NCBI GenBank assembly: GCA_937912175.1
Contig: CALDOU010000027.1
Span: 1-15,783, forward strand
Length of the DNA: 15,783 bases
From: an uncultured Clostridia bacterium
GTDB lineage: Bacteria; Bacillota; Clostridia; Oscillospirales; Acutalibacteraceae
Direction of reading: 5' to 3'
A program made the translations under genes and the position numbers. Shown piece by piece: positions 1 through 7,508 of the stretch; within the stretch, counting starts at the first letter, position 1; each line of letters starts with the position of its first letter. Under the pieces are notes generated by a model. That model was not told the origin of the DNA. It saw only the letters and a program-made list of their open reading frames with translations, and made no database searches.

Positions 1-22
1 TGTTATTAAAATTTTTTTCCAT
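1..22 (-). CDS. Possible 5' end of a leftward gene cut by the window edge
   Basis: On the minus strand an ATG at 22-20 opens a frame that runs off the left edge (M-E-K-N-F-N-N). It follows a GGTGAT stretch that could serve as a Shine-Dalgarno sequence. A good leftward promoter lies about 90 bases upstream (113-141). Only seven codons are visible, so no product can be suggested and the call may be chance. Confidence 0.22.
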
Positions 23-112
23 ACTATCACCATTCCGTTCAAGTTTTTTGGTATTCGTTTTTAAAAAATTATAAATTTTAATAGCTTTTTTATAAAAATC
101 CACTTATGAAGA

Positions 113-141
113 ATTATATCATCCAAATTTTTGTTTTTCAA
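113..141 (-). promoter_or_regulatory. Leftward sigma-A-type promoter
   Basis: On the minus strand TTGAAA (141-136) is followed by a 17-base spacer and TATAAT (118-113). The -10 box is perfect, and the -35 box matches TTGACA at five of six positions. It points to the left edge of the window and would give a leader of roughly 80 bases before the possible ATG at 22. The surroundings are very AT-rich, which raises the chance of a fortuitous match. Confidence 0.45.
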
Positions 142-373
142 CCTTATTTATATATAAAAATAACGTTTTTTTGATTTTTGCGAAATATTATTGGTGAAAA
201 ATGCTTTTTTATTATTATGTTTGTACTGATTAAAGATTATTAAAACATATCGCAATATAAAAAAATTAGATATATATTTTGGAATTGTTTAGGTTTGAAT
301 TAACTGTTTTTTCGTTTTATAGTATTTTAATTTAGAAATGATTTTAGTTTTACATGATAAAATTAAACAATTA
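142..373. other. AT-rich intergenic stretch with no recognisable gene
   Basis: Together with 23-112 this is the gene-free part of the left end. It is strongly AT-rich, has short T- and A-runs, and is full of stop codons in all frames. I see no RNA gene, no repeat longer than expected from composition, and no coding signal. It separates a possible leftward gene at the edge from the tRNA terminator. Confidence 0.5.
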
Positions 374-403
374 AAAAAACCTTGTCTCTTGACAAGGTTT
401 TTT
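374..403 (-). terminator. Intrinsic terminator of the tRNA-Thr/tRNA-Tyr unit
   Basis: This is a perfect 13-bp inverted repeat (374-386 with 391-403) around a four-base loop. On the minus strand the stem ends in a run of T. It begins right at the CCA end of tRNA-Tyr, as expected for a terminator or 3' processing hairpin of a leftward tRNA transcript. Confidence 0.85.
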
Positions 404-487
404 GGTGGGAGATGATGGATTCGAACCATCGAAGCGAAACGCAACAGATTTACAGTCTGCCCCCTTTGACCGCTCGGGAAATCTCCC
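403..487 (-). tRNA. tRNA-Tyr (anticodon GUA)
   Basis: Read on the minus strand, this is a full cloverleaf with a long variable arm, as tRNA-Tyr should have. The acceptor stem pairs GGGAGAT with ATCTCCC, and an A discriminator and encoded CCA follow. The anticodon loop carries GTA between paired GCAGA/TCTGT-type arms, and the T arm is GATGG-TTCGAAT-CCATC. It lies about 30 bases downstream of tRNA-Thr and is probably cotranscribed with it. Confidence 0.97.
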
Positions 488-517
488 ATTTAAGATCATT
501 TTTAATTATAATTTTGC

Positions 518-593
518 TGGAGCTGGTGAAGGGACTTGAACCCCCGACCTATTGATTACAAATCAATTGCTCTACCAACTGAGCTACACCAGC
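518..593 (-). tRNA. tRNA-Thr (anticodon UGU)
   Basis: Read on the minus strand, this is a 76-base cloverleaf including an encoded CCA. The acceptor stem is GCTGGTG/CACCAGC, the D arm GCTC/GAGC, and the anticodon stem ATTGA/TCAAT holds the loop TTTGTAA. The anticodon is therefore TGT. It is the first gene of a two-tRNA unit driven by the promoter at 618-646. Confidence 0.97.
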
Positions 594-617
594 AATCGAA
601 TATTTTCAACAAGATAT

Positions 618-646
618 AGCATATCATTTAATAAGGCGTGTGTCAA
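618..646 (-). promoter_or_regulatory. Promoter of the tRNA-Thr/tRNA-Tyr unit
   Basis: On the minus strand a perfect TTGACA (646-641) is followed by a 17-base spacer and TATGCT (623-618). The -10 box lies about 25 bases upstream of the first base of tRNA-Thr. A near-consensus promoter with a very short leader is normal for stable RNA genes. Confidence 0.85.
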
Positions 647-729
647 TACCAAAAAATATTAAATTAAAAATTACTTAAAAAAGGGGGATAGAACTTAGCT
701 TCAATTATTTTTTAAAGGTGGTAATTTTG

Positions 730-1905
730 TTGGAATACAGAGGTATAGATGTTTCGGAATTGCAAGGAAAAATAAGTTGGAAAAATGTGTCTGCGACGGG
801 TAAAGTTAAATTTGCGATGATTAGAGCTACTTATGGATCTTCGGGAATTGACAGCCAGTTTGTTAGTAATATAAATGATATATCCGGGACCGGCATTTAT
901 CCCGGTGCATATCATCAATCGGAAGCACAAAATGTAAGTGAGGCCGAAAAAGAAGCAAATCATTTTTTAAATGTAATTCGTCCCTATAATTTTTCATATC
1001 CTTTGGCTTTAAGCATAGAAAGCGAAGTGGCAATGCAAACAGGAAAAGAATTTTTTACGGATATCATATTGTCTTTTTTAAATACCATAAAAGAAGCCGG
1101 ATATCGTCCCTTATTACGTGTTAATAAAGATATGCTCACAAATAATATTAACGTCGACAGAATTTCAGATATAGATATTTGGCTTTCGGAACCTGCCGCC
1201 AATGTTTCTGAGGGGCCTTCTTATAAAAATAATGTTAAGATGTGGAGATATTCTGACGGCGGATATGTCAGCGGTATTTCCGGAAGAGTAGGGATGGACA
1301 TTTCATATGTGGATTATCCTTTGATTATAAAAAATAAAAATATAAACGATTTAAAAAATGGGTATGATAGCGAAACTCAGAATTATGTTTTGAATAATGC
1401 CGATTCTGATTTTTCCGAACCGACTTTTTATACCGTTGAAAAAGGCGAAACTCTTAGGAGTATTTCTCAAAAAATTTTAGGTGACGCCGATCAATACAGA
1501 AAATTGATGGAGCTTAACGGTTTGACCCGACCGGTGATTTTTGCCGGTCAAATATTAAGAATACCGCCCGCTTTAAATTCAGATACCATTTCGTATCGGG
1601 TTGAGGAGGGTGATACGCTTTGGAAACTTGCGGAAAGGTTTTTGGGTTACGGTCCGAGATATGAAGAAATTATGAGAGAAAGCGGACTGACAAATGATAT
1701 GATTTATCCGGGACAAATTCTTAAGATACCTGTAGAAAACTCAAACGATTTTTCCACATATATTGTAAAAAAAGGGGATAACCTTTGGAAAATTTCCAAG
1801 AAGTTTTTGGGTAACGGGAATAGGTATACCGAAATTATGAGAGTAAATAATTTAAAAAACGGTACTTTAAGGGTAGGCCAGCCTTTGATAATACCACAAA
1901 AATAA
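730..1905 (+). CDS. GH25-fold (lysozyme-like) protein with three LysM repeats; catalytic acids partly lost
   Basis: This 391-residue protein has an N-terminal GH25 (muramidase-like) domain at about residues 4-200 and three LysM peptidoglycan-binding repeats at about 233-279, 289-333 and 344-389. GH25 hallmarks visible are GIDVSELQG at the N-terminus (Asp7), IRATYG, GAYH and the closing SGISGRV. However, the usual D-x-E pair after the PxxL strand reads SIE (Ser95, Glu97). The usual VDxD/N near the end reads VGMD (Gly188). Two conserved acids are therefore replaced, and hydrolase activity is doubtful. There is no signal peptide, so it may stay in the cytoplasm or forespore, or leave by another route; that is inference. 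The start is set at TTG 730, eight bases after AAAGGTGG (714-721). The in-frame GTG at 718 lies inside that Shine-Dalgarno. It stands alone between the tRNAs and the mutase. Confidence 0.85.
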   Translation: MEYRGIDVSELQGKISWKNVSATGKVKFAMIRATYGSSGIDSQFVSNINDISGTGIYPGAYHQSEAQNVSEAEKEANHFLNVIRPYNFSYPLALSIESEVAMQTGKEFFTDIILSFLNTIKEAGYRPLLRVNKDMLTNNINVDRISDIDIWLSEPAANVSEGPSYKNNVKMWRYSDGGYVSGISGRVGMDISYVDYPLIIKNKNINDLKNGYDSETQNYVLNNADSDFSEPTFYTVEKGETLRSISQKILGDADQYRKLMELNGLTRPVIFAGQILRIPPALNSDTISYRVEEGDTLWKLAERFLGYGPRYEEIMRESGLTNDMIYPGQILKIPVENSNDFSTYIVKKGDNLWKISKKFLGNGNRYTEIMRVNNLKNGTLRVGQPLIIPQK

Positions 1906-1945
1906 AATGACTGAGTGTTTTTTATTGGAATTTGATTTTTTATAT

Positions 1946-1973
1946 TTGTTTTTTATTAGTGATGTAGTATAAT
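1946..1973 (+). promoter_or_regulatory. Probable promoter of the phosphohexomutase gene
   Basis: A perfect TATAAT (1968-1973) is preceded, after 16 bases, by a weak -35 box TTGTTT (1946-1951). It lies 64 bases upstream of the ATG at 2038. The upstream gene has no clear terminator, so read-through is also possible. Confidence 0.4.
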
Positions 1974-2037
1974 TAATTATATTTTAATTATGATGTTTAA
2001 AAATTCACAAAAGGATTTCTAAAAGGAACGGATAAAT

Positions 2038-3561
2038 ATGTTAAATGAATTTTGGAGTATATTAAAAAGTGGGTCTGACATAAGGGGCGTTGCCACACAA
2101 GGTGTGGAAAATGAAGAAATAAATTTAACTAATGAAGTGGTCGAAAAGATTTCTCTTGCATTTGCAAAATGGATTTGTGAAAATATGAGAATTGACTACC
2201 CGATGATGACTGTTGCGGTAGGTCACGACTCAAGAATTTCGGCTTCAAGAATTAAAAATGTTGTAATTAATACATTGCGGAGTATCGGGGTTAATGTTTA
2301 TGATTGCGGATTGACTTCCACTCCCGCAATGTTTATGGCAAATTCTGTTTTGGATTGCAGTGCGTCCATTCAGATAACCGCAAGTCATCATCCTTTTCAT
2401 AGAAATGGTTTTAAATTTTTTAATATTGACGGTGGTTTGTCGGCAAAAAATATTGAAGAAATTTTACAAATTGCTCAAAATGAGGATTTTCCTTCGATTA
2501 CCAAAATAGGGAATGTAAGGTTCGTTAACCTTATGGAGTATTATTGTGAAAAACTTTGTAAAGTTATAAAAGACGGAATTAATTTAAAGAACGAAAAACC
2601 TTTAAAGGGATTTAAAATAATTGTTGACGCCGGTAATGGTGCAGGAGGTTTTTTTGTAAGTAAAATTTTAAATCCTTTGGGAGCGGATACCTCGGGAAGT
2701 ATATATTTGGAGCCTGACGGTATGTTTCCAAATCATGTTCCAAACCCGGAAAATGCTCAGGCTATGAAATCGGTTTCCGAAGCCACGATTAACTCAGATG
2801 CTGATTTGGGAATAATTTTTGATACCGATGTTGACAGAGCTGCATTCGTGGATTCAGAAGGCAAAGAAATTTCCAAAAACAAGCTTATTGCCGTTTCTTC
2901 CGTAATTGCTCTTAAAAACAATCCGGAAGGTATTATTGTTACCGATTCGGTTACTTCGGACAATTTAAAAGCTTTTATTGAAAAGTTGGGTGGAACTCAA
3001 TTTAGATATAAACGCGGTTATAATAATGTTATAGGCATGGCGCAAAAAATAAATGCTCAGGGAACAAATTGTCCGTTAGCGATTGAATCTTCGGGACATG
3101 CGGCTTTTAAAGAAAACGGATTTGTTGATGACGGGGCTTATTTGGCAGCTAAAATAATAGTGGAATTGGTAAATTCAAAGTGTGAAAATAAGCAATTAAA
3201 AGATTTGATTAAAGATTTTACAGATGCCAAGGAAAATGTAAGTTTCAGAATAAATATAAATGGTAGTGATGTAGATGAATGTGCAGATAAATTGCTTAAT
3301 GATTTAACCGATTTTGTTCATTCAACTAAGCATTTAAAATTGGATAAAAACAACATTGAAGGGGTAAGAATTAATTTTAATTATTTGCATCAAAAAGGGT
3401 GGATGCTAGTAAGAAAAAGTATTCATGATCCAATGCTGGTTATATATGCGGAAAGCTATGTCCAAGATGGAATTTTGCCCATGCTGAATTTAGTTTATCC
3501 GTTTTTTAAAAAGTATAATTTCCTGGATTTGTGTGATATTGAAAAAATTCTAAATAAATAG
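2038..3561 (+). CDS. Phosphoglucomutase/phosphomannomutase family protein (long form)
   Basis: This 507-residue alpha-D-phosphohexomutase moves a phosphate between C6 and C1 of a hexose phosphate, feeding sugar-nucleotide and envelope polymer synthesis. Landmarks in order: the phosphoserine loop TASHHP (Ser116) with NGFKFF following; the metal loop DTDVDR (262-267); the sugar loop ESSGH (350-354); and the phosphate-binding segment RKSIHDP (459-465) in the C-terminal domain. The last replaces the usual RPSGTEP, and TASHHP replaces TASHNP. From memory, similar forms occur in a longer, plant-plastid-like branch of the superfamily, so substrate preference (glucose, mannose or other) is not assignable. 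The ATG follows AAAGGAACG by about ten bases. The gene ends at a strong bidirectional hairpin and is probably monocistronic. Confidence 0.9.
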   Translation: MLNEFWSILKSGSDIRGVATQGVENEEINLTNEVVEKISLAFAKWICENMRIDYPMMTVAVGHDSRISASRIKNVVINTLRSIGVNVYDCGLTSTPAMFMANSVLDCSASIQITASHHPFHRNGFKFFNIDGGLSAKNIEEILQIAQNEDFPSITKIGNVRFVNLMEYYCEKLCKVIKDGINLKNEKPLKGFKIIVDAGNGAGGFFVSKILNPLGADTSGSIYLEPDGMFPNHVPNPENAQAMKSVSEATINSDADLGIIFDTDVDRAAFVDSEGKEISKNKLIAVSSVIALKNNPEGIIVTDSVTSDNLKAFIEKLGGTQFRYKRGYNNVIGMAQKINAQGTNCPLAIESSGHAAFKENGFVDDGAYLAAKIIVELVNSKCENKQLKDLIKDFTDAKENVSFRININGSDVDECADKLLNDLTDFVHSTKHLKLDKNNIEGVRINFNYLHQKGWMLVRKSIHDPMLVIYAESYVQDGILPMLNLVYPFFKKYNFLDLCDIEKILNK

Positions 3562-3577
3562 TTGAATAAATTTTTGT

Positions 3578-3621
3578 AAAACAAAGGTCACTCATGATTA
3601 ATAAGTGACCTTTGTTTTTTA
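3578..3621. terminator. Bidirectional intrinsic terminator between convergent genes
   Basis: A perfect 12-bp stem (3581-3592 with 3604-3615), extendable by flanking A/T pairs to about 15 bp, has an 11-base loop and ends in six T on the plus strand. The minus strand gives TTTTACAAAAATTT after the stem. It lies between the stop of the rightward mutase (3561) and the stop of the leftward lgt (3619), so it can serve both. Confidence 0.88.
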
Positions 3622-4428
3622 TAGTTTTTCTTTTTTTAAATTTATTATTATTATCATTGCCAAGGAAGTAACAGCAAAGAATAATGCTAAAATCTGAGAA
3701 ACCTTTATGGATGTGTAGGGAATAATTAAGCTGTCTGTTCTTAAATTTTCTATAAAAGCCCTTAAAATGCCATAGAGTAAAGTATATAAGAAGAATATTG
3801 TTCCCGGTTTTGTTTTTTGTTTGGAACTGTAAAAGTGTAAGAATAAAAATATAATTAAACATCCGATAGATTCATATAGGAAACAAGGGTGTACGGTTTT
3901 GAATAAAGTATTTTCACTTGACATTCCGCAAAAAATATCGGTTTCGGTTCCAAAAGCCTCTTGATTTACAAAGTTTCCCCATCTTCCTATAGCCTGACCG
4001 ATAACAAGGCCTATGGACATTAAATCCAGCGTTTTTAAAATTTTTATTTTTTTAAGTATGCAGATTGTGACAAGAGTTAAAACGCCACCTATTATAGCGC
4101 CGTATATTGCAATTCCGCCTTCATTAATCATAAAAATTTTCAGAGGGTTTCTTTTATAAAAATCTCCCGGATAGAATAAAACATAAAAAACTCTTGCACA
4201 AATGATTCCCACTACAGAGGATATTAATGTTAAGTCAGAAATATTATTTTGATTTAGATTAAAACTTTTAGAACGAAAATTAACATACATATATCCTAAT
4301 AAAAAACCTATTGCAACTATAATTCCATACCAATGAATGGTTATATTGCCAAAGTTGAAAGCCACCGAGCTAATTGTTAAATTAAGCCCTAAATTCGGAA
4401 AAGAAACATGGTATAAAATATTATTCAT
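3619..4428 (-). CDS. lgt: Phosphatidylglycerol-prolipoprotein diacylglyceryl transferase
   Basis: This integral membrane enzyme transfers diacylglycerol from phosphatidylglycerol to the lipobox cysteine of prelipoproteins, the first step in lipoprotein maturation. At 269 residues it has the usual length. The protein is a series of hydrophobic segments with the Lgt signature GRWGNFVNQEAFG at 148-160. Other family landmarks are IHWYGII (31-37), EGGIAIYGAIIGG (103-115), HPCFLYES (180-187) and the C-terminal FIENLRTDSL (225-234). It is the last gene of a four-gene leftward operon. Its ATG overlaps the stop of the M16 protease gene by eight bases, and no clear Shine-Dalgarno is visible, so translation is probably coupled to the upstream gene. 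Confidence 0.96.
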   Translation of the reverse strand: MNNILYHVSFPNLGLNLTISSVAFNFGNITIHWYGIIVAIGFLLGYMYVNFRSKSFNLNQNNISDLTLISSVVGIICARVFYVLFYPGDFYKRNPLKIFMINEGGIAIYGAIIGGVLTLVTICILKKIKILKTLDLMSIGLVIGQAIGRWGNFVNQEAFGTETDIFCGMSSENTLFKTVHPCFLYESIGCLIIFLFLHFYSSKQKTKPGTIFFLYTLLYGILRAFIENLRTDSLIIPYTSIKVSQILALFFAVTSLAMIIIINLKKEKL

Positions 4429-5707
4429 TTTTGGGAGTTACCGTTGACAATGAAGAGTATTCGCTGTCAAGTTCATTTTTTAAACGGTTGTTTGCTTCTT
4501 CCAAAGAAGCGCTTGATAATAAATTCATGTAATTAAATATTTCTTTTCCGGAAAGTGCAAATCCAAGAGTTAAATTTGCTATATTTGAAACGCTGTTAAA
4601 AATTGATAAACTTTGTCCGTATACTGCTTTTTTTGCACGTTCGAACGTTTCTTTATCTATACCTTGAGATTTGATTTTGTTTGTGTGATTTCTTATGATT
4701 TCTGCTGCTTTTTCGGGATTTTTTGATTCGCCCGAAAAAATTATTGAAGCAAATCCTTGCCCGTTAAAATATTCCCCGGAAAATGATGAGGTATTAATTA
4801 ATTCTTTTTGGAGAAGTTCCTGGTACATTTCCGACGTACGTGAGCTTATGGAATGTAAAATTATATCGGTATAAACCAGCTCTTTTGATGAAACTTTATA
4901 ATTTGATGGTACATTTTCTTTGAAGCCAAGACTGAACGAGGATGAGTTGATATCAAAACTTTGGGTGATGAACGGTTTTACTGTTTCTTTCGGTTCCTCC
5001 GGGAAAAACCTTTCAACTTCTATTGGTTTTACGAATTTTATGTTTTTATCTACCAACGAAAAAATTTTATCCGGATTAACGTCGCCCACAATGGAAAGTG
5101 CCATGTTATTGGGATTATAAAATGCATTATAGCATTCATAAAGCATTTCGGGTGTTATTTTTGCTATGGATTCGACCGAGCCGGCGATATCTACATTTAC
5201 GGGGTGATTTTTATATAATGCTTGCAAAAGATTAATGAGTATTTTCCAATCCGGACTGTCCTCATACATTTTTATTTCTTGACCTATTATTCCTCGTTCT
5301 TTTTCTACGGTTTCTTTTGTAAAGTAAGGTGATTGAACAAAATTCAAAAGTATTTCCAAAGATTGTTCGAAATTTTTTGTGCAGGAAAACAAATAAGCTG
5401 TTTTTTCAAAAGAAGTGTAAGCGTTGGCTGAAGCCCCCGTTTTTGAAAAAAGTTTAAATGCATCGCCTTCTTCACTTTCAAAAAGTTTGTGTTCAAGGTA
5501 ATGTGCAATGCCGTCAGGCACTACTGTATAGCTGTTTTGATTTTTAAGTTTAAACTTATTGTTTATGGAACCGAAATCTGTTCCTATTATTGCGTAGTTT
5601 GAAGTGTATCCACGCTTTGGATGAATATAAATATCAAGCCCGGACGGGTGTTTCATATAAAAATATTCTTCATTTATTAAGTCGTTTTTTATTAATTTAG
5701 GTTCCAT
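4421..5707 (-). CDS. M16 zinc metalloprotease subunit, YmfH-like (active subunit)
   Basis: This is a 428-residue pitrilysin/insulinase-family (M16) protein. The inverted zinc motif HYLEH is at residues 69-73, giving two zinc histidines and the catalytic glutamate. Further on, E137 and E144 in the ERGIIGQE segment fit the third ligand and its partner. The product resembles YmfH of Bacillus subtilis; related pairs are annotated in connection with EF-P 5-aminopentanol modification, a link I recall but cannot test here. The start is placed at ATG 5707, one base after the upstream stop, because AAAGGAAAA precedes it closely and the family N-terminus fits. An in-frame start 13 codons earlier is less likely. 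There is no signal peptide, so it should be cytoplasmic. It probably forms a heterodimer with the protein encoded just upstream. Confidence 0.9.
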   Translation of the reverse strand: MEPKLIKNDLINEEYFYMKHPSGLDIYIHPKRGYTSNYAIIGTDFGSINNKFKLKNQNSYTVVPDGIAHYLEHKLFESEEGDAFKLFSKTGASANAYTSFEKTAYLFSCTKNFEQSLEILLNFVQSPYFTKETVEKERGIIGQEIKMYEDSPDWKILINLLQALYKNHPVNVDIAGSVESIAKITPEMLYECYNAFYNPNNMALSIVGDVNPDKIFSLVDKNIKFVKPIEVERFFPEEPKETVKPFITQSFDINSSSFSLGFKENVPSNYKVSSKELVYTDIILHSISSRTSEMYQELLQKELINTSSFSGEYFNGQGFASIIFSGESKNPEKAAEIIRNHTNKIKSQGIDKETFERAKKAVYGQSLSIFNSVSNIANLTLGFALSGKEIFNYMNLLSSASLEEANNRLKNELDSEYSSLSTVTPKNE

Positions 5708-5708
5708 A

Positions 5709-6983
5709 TTAATTTTCCTTTCCGGATAAAAGATAAACAGTGTCAAGCGTTAATCTTTGAGCGGCGTCCGTGACTTGTTCCCTTGTTACTTTATTTATTT
5801 TTTCAATCATTTCGTCCGGCGAATATTTAATTTTATCAAAAGCTTGAGAATTATACCACGCTTCAAGAGCCTCCAAATTATCCTTTGTTTTTTCTATGCT
5901 TTGTGAAATATACATTTTGGTTTCTTCAAAATCTTTATCACTGAAATTTCCCGCTTTTATTTCTTGGATTTGATTTAATATTTCCTTTTTAGCTTTTTCT
6001 ACGTTTGATTTTTCTACTCCGCTTTCAATAAATAAAATTCCTTTTTGAGAAATATATCTTGAAGAACAATAGTAGCATAGACTGAGTTTTTCTCTTACGT
6101 TTACAAATAATTTTGATTGAGGAGTTCCGCCCAATAGTGCGCTCATAATTTTTGTGGCTTCAACCTTTGGGTCGGGTTTTGCTGTTTCTGTTCTGAAACC
6201 CATTACAAGCTTGCATTGAATAACGTCCATAATTTCAGAAACTTCTTTTATTGTATCGGCTTTTTTAATTATTTTATCATCAGGCAAATTTTGGCTTTTT
6301 CTTTCTATTTGATCGAAATTGTCTTTGAATTTTTTTAATGTTGATTCATATTCTCCGGAACCTATCATTATTATTTCTATATGGGATGATTGTAATAAAT
6401 TTTTCCAAGCCTTGAAAACAGTTTTACCATCTAATTTTTTTGCGTTTTCGATTGTTCCTATCGGGCTTATTCCGAATTTTTCATTTTTGCACATTTGTTC
6501 GGTACATTTTCTTCGAGCGTATGACTTTTTATCGCTGAGCTCGGCTTCGATGTCCTCTATTAATTGCCTTTTTTCCTGTTCGATATTTTTTTCTTCGAAA
6601 GATTTTTCTGATATGTCCGGGTTAAATATAACCTCATTTAAGAGTGTGGCGGTTTCGGAAATATTGTTTGAAAATTCGGCAATAAATTCATTGTTTGTGC
6701 ACTGAGCCGAAACCGTAAGTATATGTTTGTCTCCCAATTTGCCTATCCCCGGGACAATGGAGGCTCCGTAAAGTTCTTCTAATTTTAAGCTAAGGCTCAA
6801 AAGCGATGGGTATTTTTTGCAGGAATGAGACAAAAGCCCGGGAATAATCGCATTTTGAGATATATTTTGTTCATTTAATGGCGTAAACATGGAAAAGGAA
6901 ATAATAGTTGTTTTGAATTTTTTATCAGGAATACATGTAAAATTTACATTTGGACATATTTCCTTTTTAATTATATTTTCCAT
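5709..6983 (-). CDS. M16-family subunit lacking the zinc motif, YmfF-like
   Basis: This 424-residue protein has the two-lobed M16 fold, but the place where HxxEH belongs reads GLLSHSCKKYP (49-59). No zinc site is present and the subunit should not be catalytic alone. The second half carries VREKLSLCYY, in which Arg297 and Tyr304 correspond to the Arg/Tyr pair that M16 enzymes supply from the opposite lobe. The pair is therefore complementary: zinc from the downstream subunit, Arg/Tyr from this one, as in known heterodimeric M16 peptidases. The ATG has a strong Shine-Dalgarno (GGGAGGT) 9 to 10 bases upstream. There is one base between its TAA and the next ATG, and 26 bases between it and the upstream small membrane protein gene. 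Confidence 0.9.
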   Translation of the reverse strand: MENIIKKEICPNVNFTCIPDKKFKTTIISFSMFTPLNEQNISQNAIIPGLLSHSCKKYPSLLSLSLKLEELYGASIVPGIGKLGDKHILTVSAQCTNNEFIAEFSNNISETATLLNEVIFNPDISEKSFEEKNIEQEKRQLIEDIEAELSDKKSYARRKCTEQMCKNEKFGISPIGTIENAKKLDGKTVFKAWKNLLQSSHIEIIMIGSGEYESTLKKFKDNFDQIERKSQNLPDDKIIKKADTIKEVSEIMDVIQCKLVMGFRTETAKPDPKVEATKIMSALLGGTPQSKLFVNVREKLSLCYYCSSRYISQKGILFIESGVEKSNVEKAKKEILNQIQEIKAGNFSDKDFEETKMYISQSIEKTKDNLEALEAWYNSQAFDKIKYSPDEMIEKINKVTREQVTDAAQRLTLDTVYLLSGKEN

Positions 6984-7009
6984 TTTAAGTTTACCTCCCG
7001 TTTCAAAAT

Positions 7010-7411
7010 TTATAATCTTTTTATTTCTATTTGACTTATATCAGTTTTTTGCGGTCTTCTGTTTCTTTTGATCGGTATTTGTTTTTTTCTGGATTTCACT
7101 TTTCCTTTTTTGGGCTTTAATGTTTTAAATATTCCGAAAATTGATATAACGATTAATAAAATTCCTCCGTAAAGTAATATTGTACCGTCGTAAAAAAAAT
7201 CTTTTACGTTTTCTTCCGATTTTATAAAATTAAACGCATTCTGGTCTTCGGTATTTTGGTTTTCATCAGCCGTTTCTTCTTTTGCCGAAACTGATGTTAT
7301 CGGTTTTACCAAGTTGAATTTTAGCGCACTTATATTGTTGTTTAAAATCGGTATTGCCAATGCGGACGCTATAATAAAAGATGTAAATATTTTTTTAAAA
7401 TTGATTTTCAA
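7010..7411 (-). CDS. Small bitopic membrane protein of unknown function
   Basis: I do not recognise this 133-residue protein. It starts with a basic, hydrophobic signal-like segment (residues 5-29, with a possible cleavage site after ISA). An acidic, Gln/Asn-rich outer stretch follows (44-70), then a clear transmembrane helix (about 76-97), and then a strongly basic tail rich in Lys and Arg (98-133). The layout suggests a type I membrane protein with a short external part and a basic cytoplasmic tail. The start is TTG at 7411, ten bases after AGGGGGT; a stop lies immediately upstream in frame. It is the first gene of the operon with the M16 pair and lgt and has its own promoter at 7448-7476. 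Being a substrate or membrane anchor of the M16 pair is possible but is only inference from position. Confidence 0.75.
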   Translation of the reverse strand: MKINFKKIFTSFIIASALAIPILNNNISALKFNLVKPITSVSAKEETADENQNTEDQNAFNFIKSEENVKDFFYDGTILLYGGILLIVISIFGIFKTLKPKKGKVKSRKKQIPIKRNRRPQKTDISQIEIKRL

Positions 7412-7447
7412 TTAAAAGTAACCCCCTTAAAATGTTTACTATGTAAA

Positions 7448-7476
7448 ATATTACACAAATATAAAGAGTATTTCAA
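7448..7476 (-). promoter_or_regulatory. Promoter of the leftward membrane protein-M16-lgt operon
   Basis: On the minus strand TTGAAA (7476-7471), a 17-base spacer and TAATAT (7453-7448) form a good sigma-A-type promoter. It lies 37 bases upstream of the TTG start at 7411. It is arranged back to back with the rightward promoter at 7509-7537, with no overlap. Confidence 0.6.
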
Positions 7477-7508
7477 ATTTATTGAAGTTGTTTTTGAAGA
7501 CTTATTTT

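Noticed and set aside
289..489. Open frame on the minus strand covering the tRNA-Tyr region
   Set aside because: It overlaps the tRNA-Tyr gene and its terminator; the translation is a shadow of structural RNA sequence.
718..729. GTG at 718 as the start of the GH25-LysM gene
   Set aside because: The GTG is part of the AAAGGTGG Shine-Dalgarno, so ribosomes bound there would start at TTG 730.
1969..1991. 8-bp AT inverted repeat next to the phosphohexomutase promoter, a possible operator
   Set aside because: It is made only of A and T in a very AT-rich stretch and is likely to occur by chance.
5708..5746. Start of the zinc-bearing M16 subunit 13 codons upstream
   Set aside because: It would overlap the previous gene by 38 bases and lacks a clear Shine-Dalgarno, whereas ATG 5707 has one and fits the family.
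6319..6705. 128-codon plus-strand frame inside the leftward M16 gene
   Set aside because: It lies antisense within a clear coding gene, with serine-rich, family-less sequence and no Shine-Dalgarno; it is a shadow frame.
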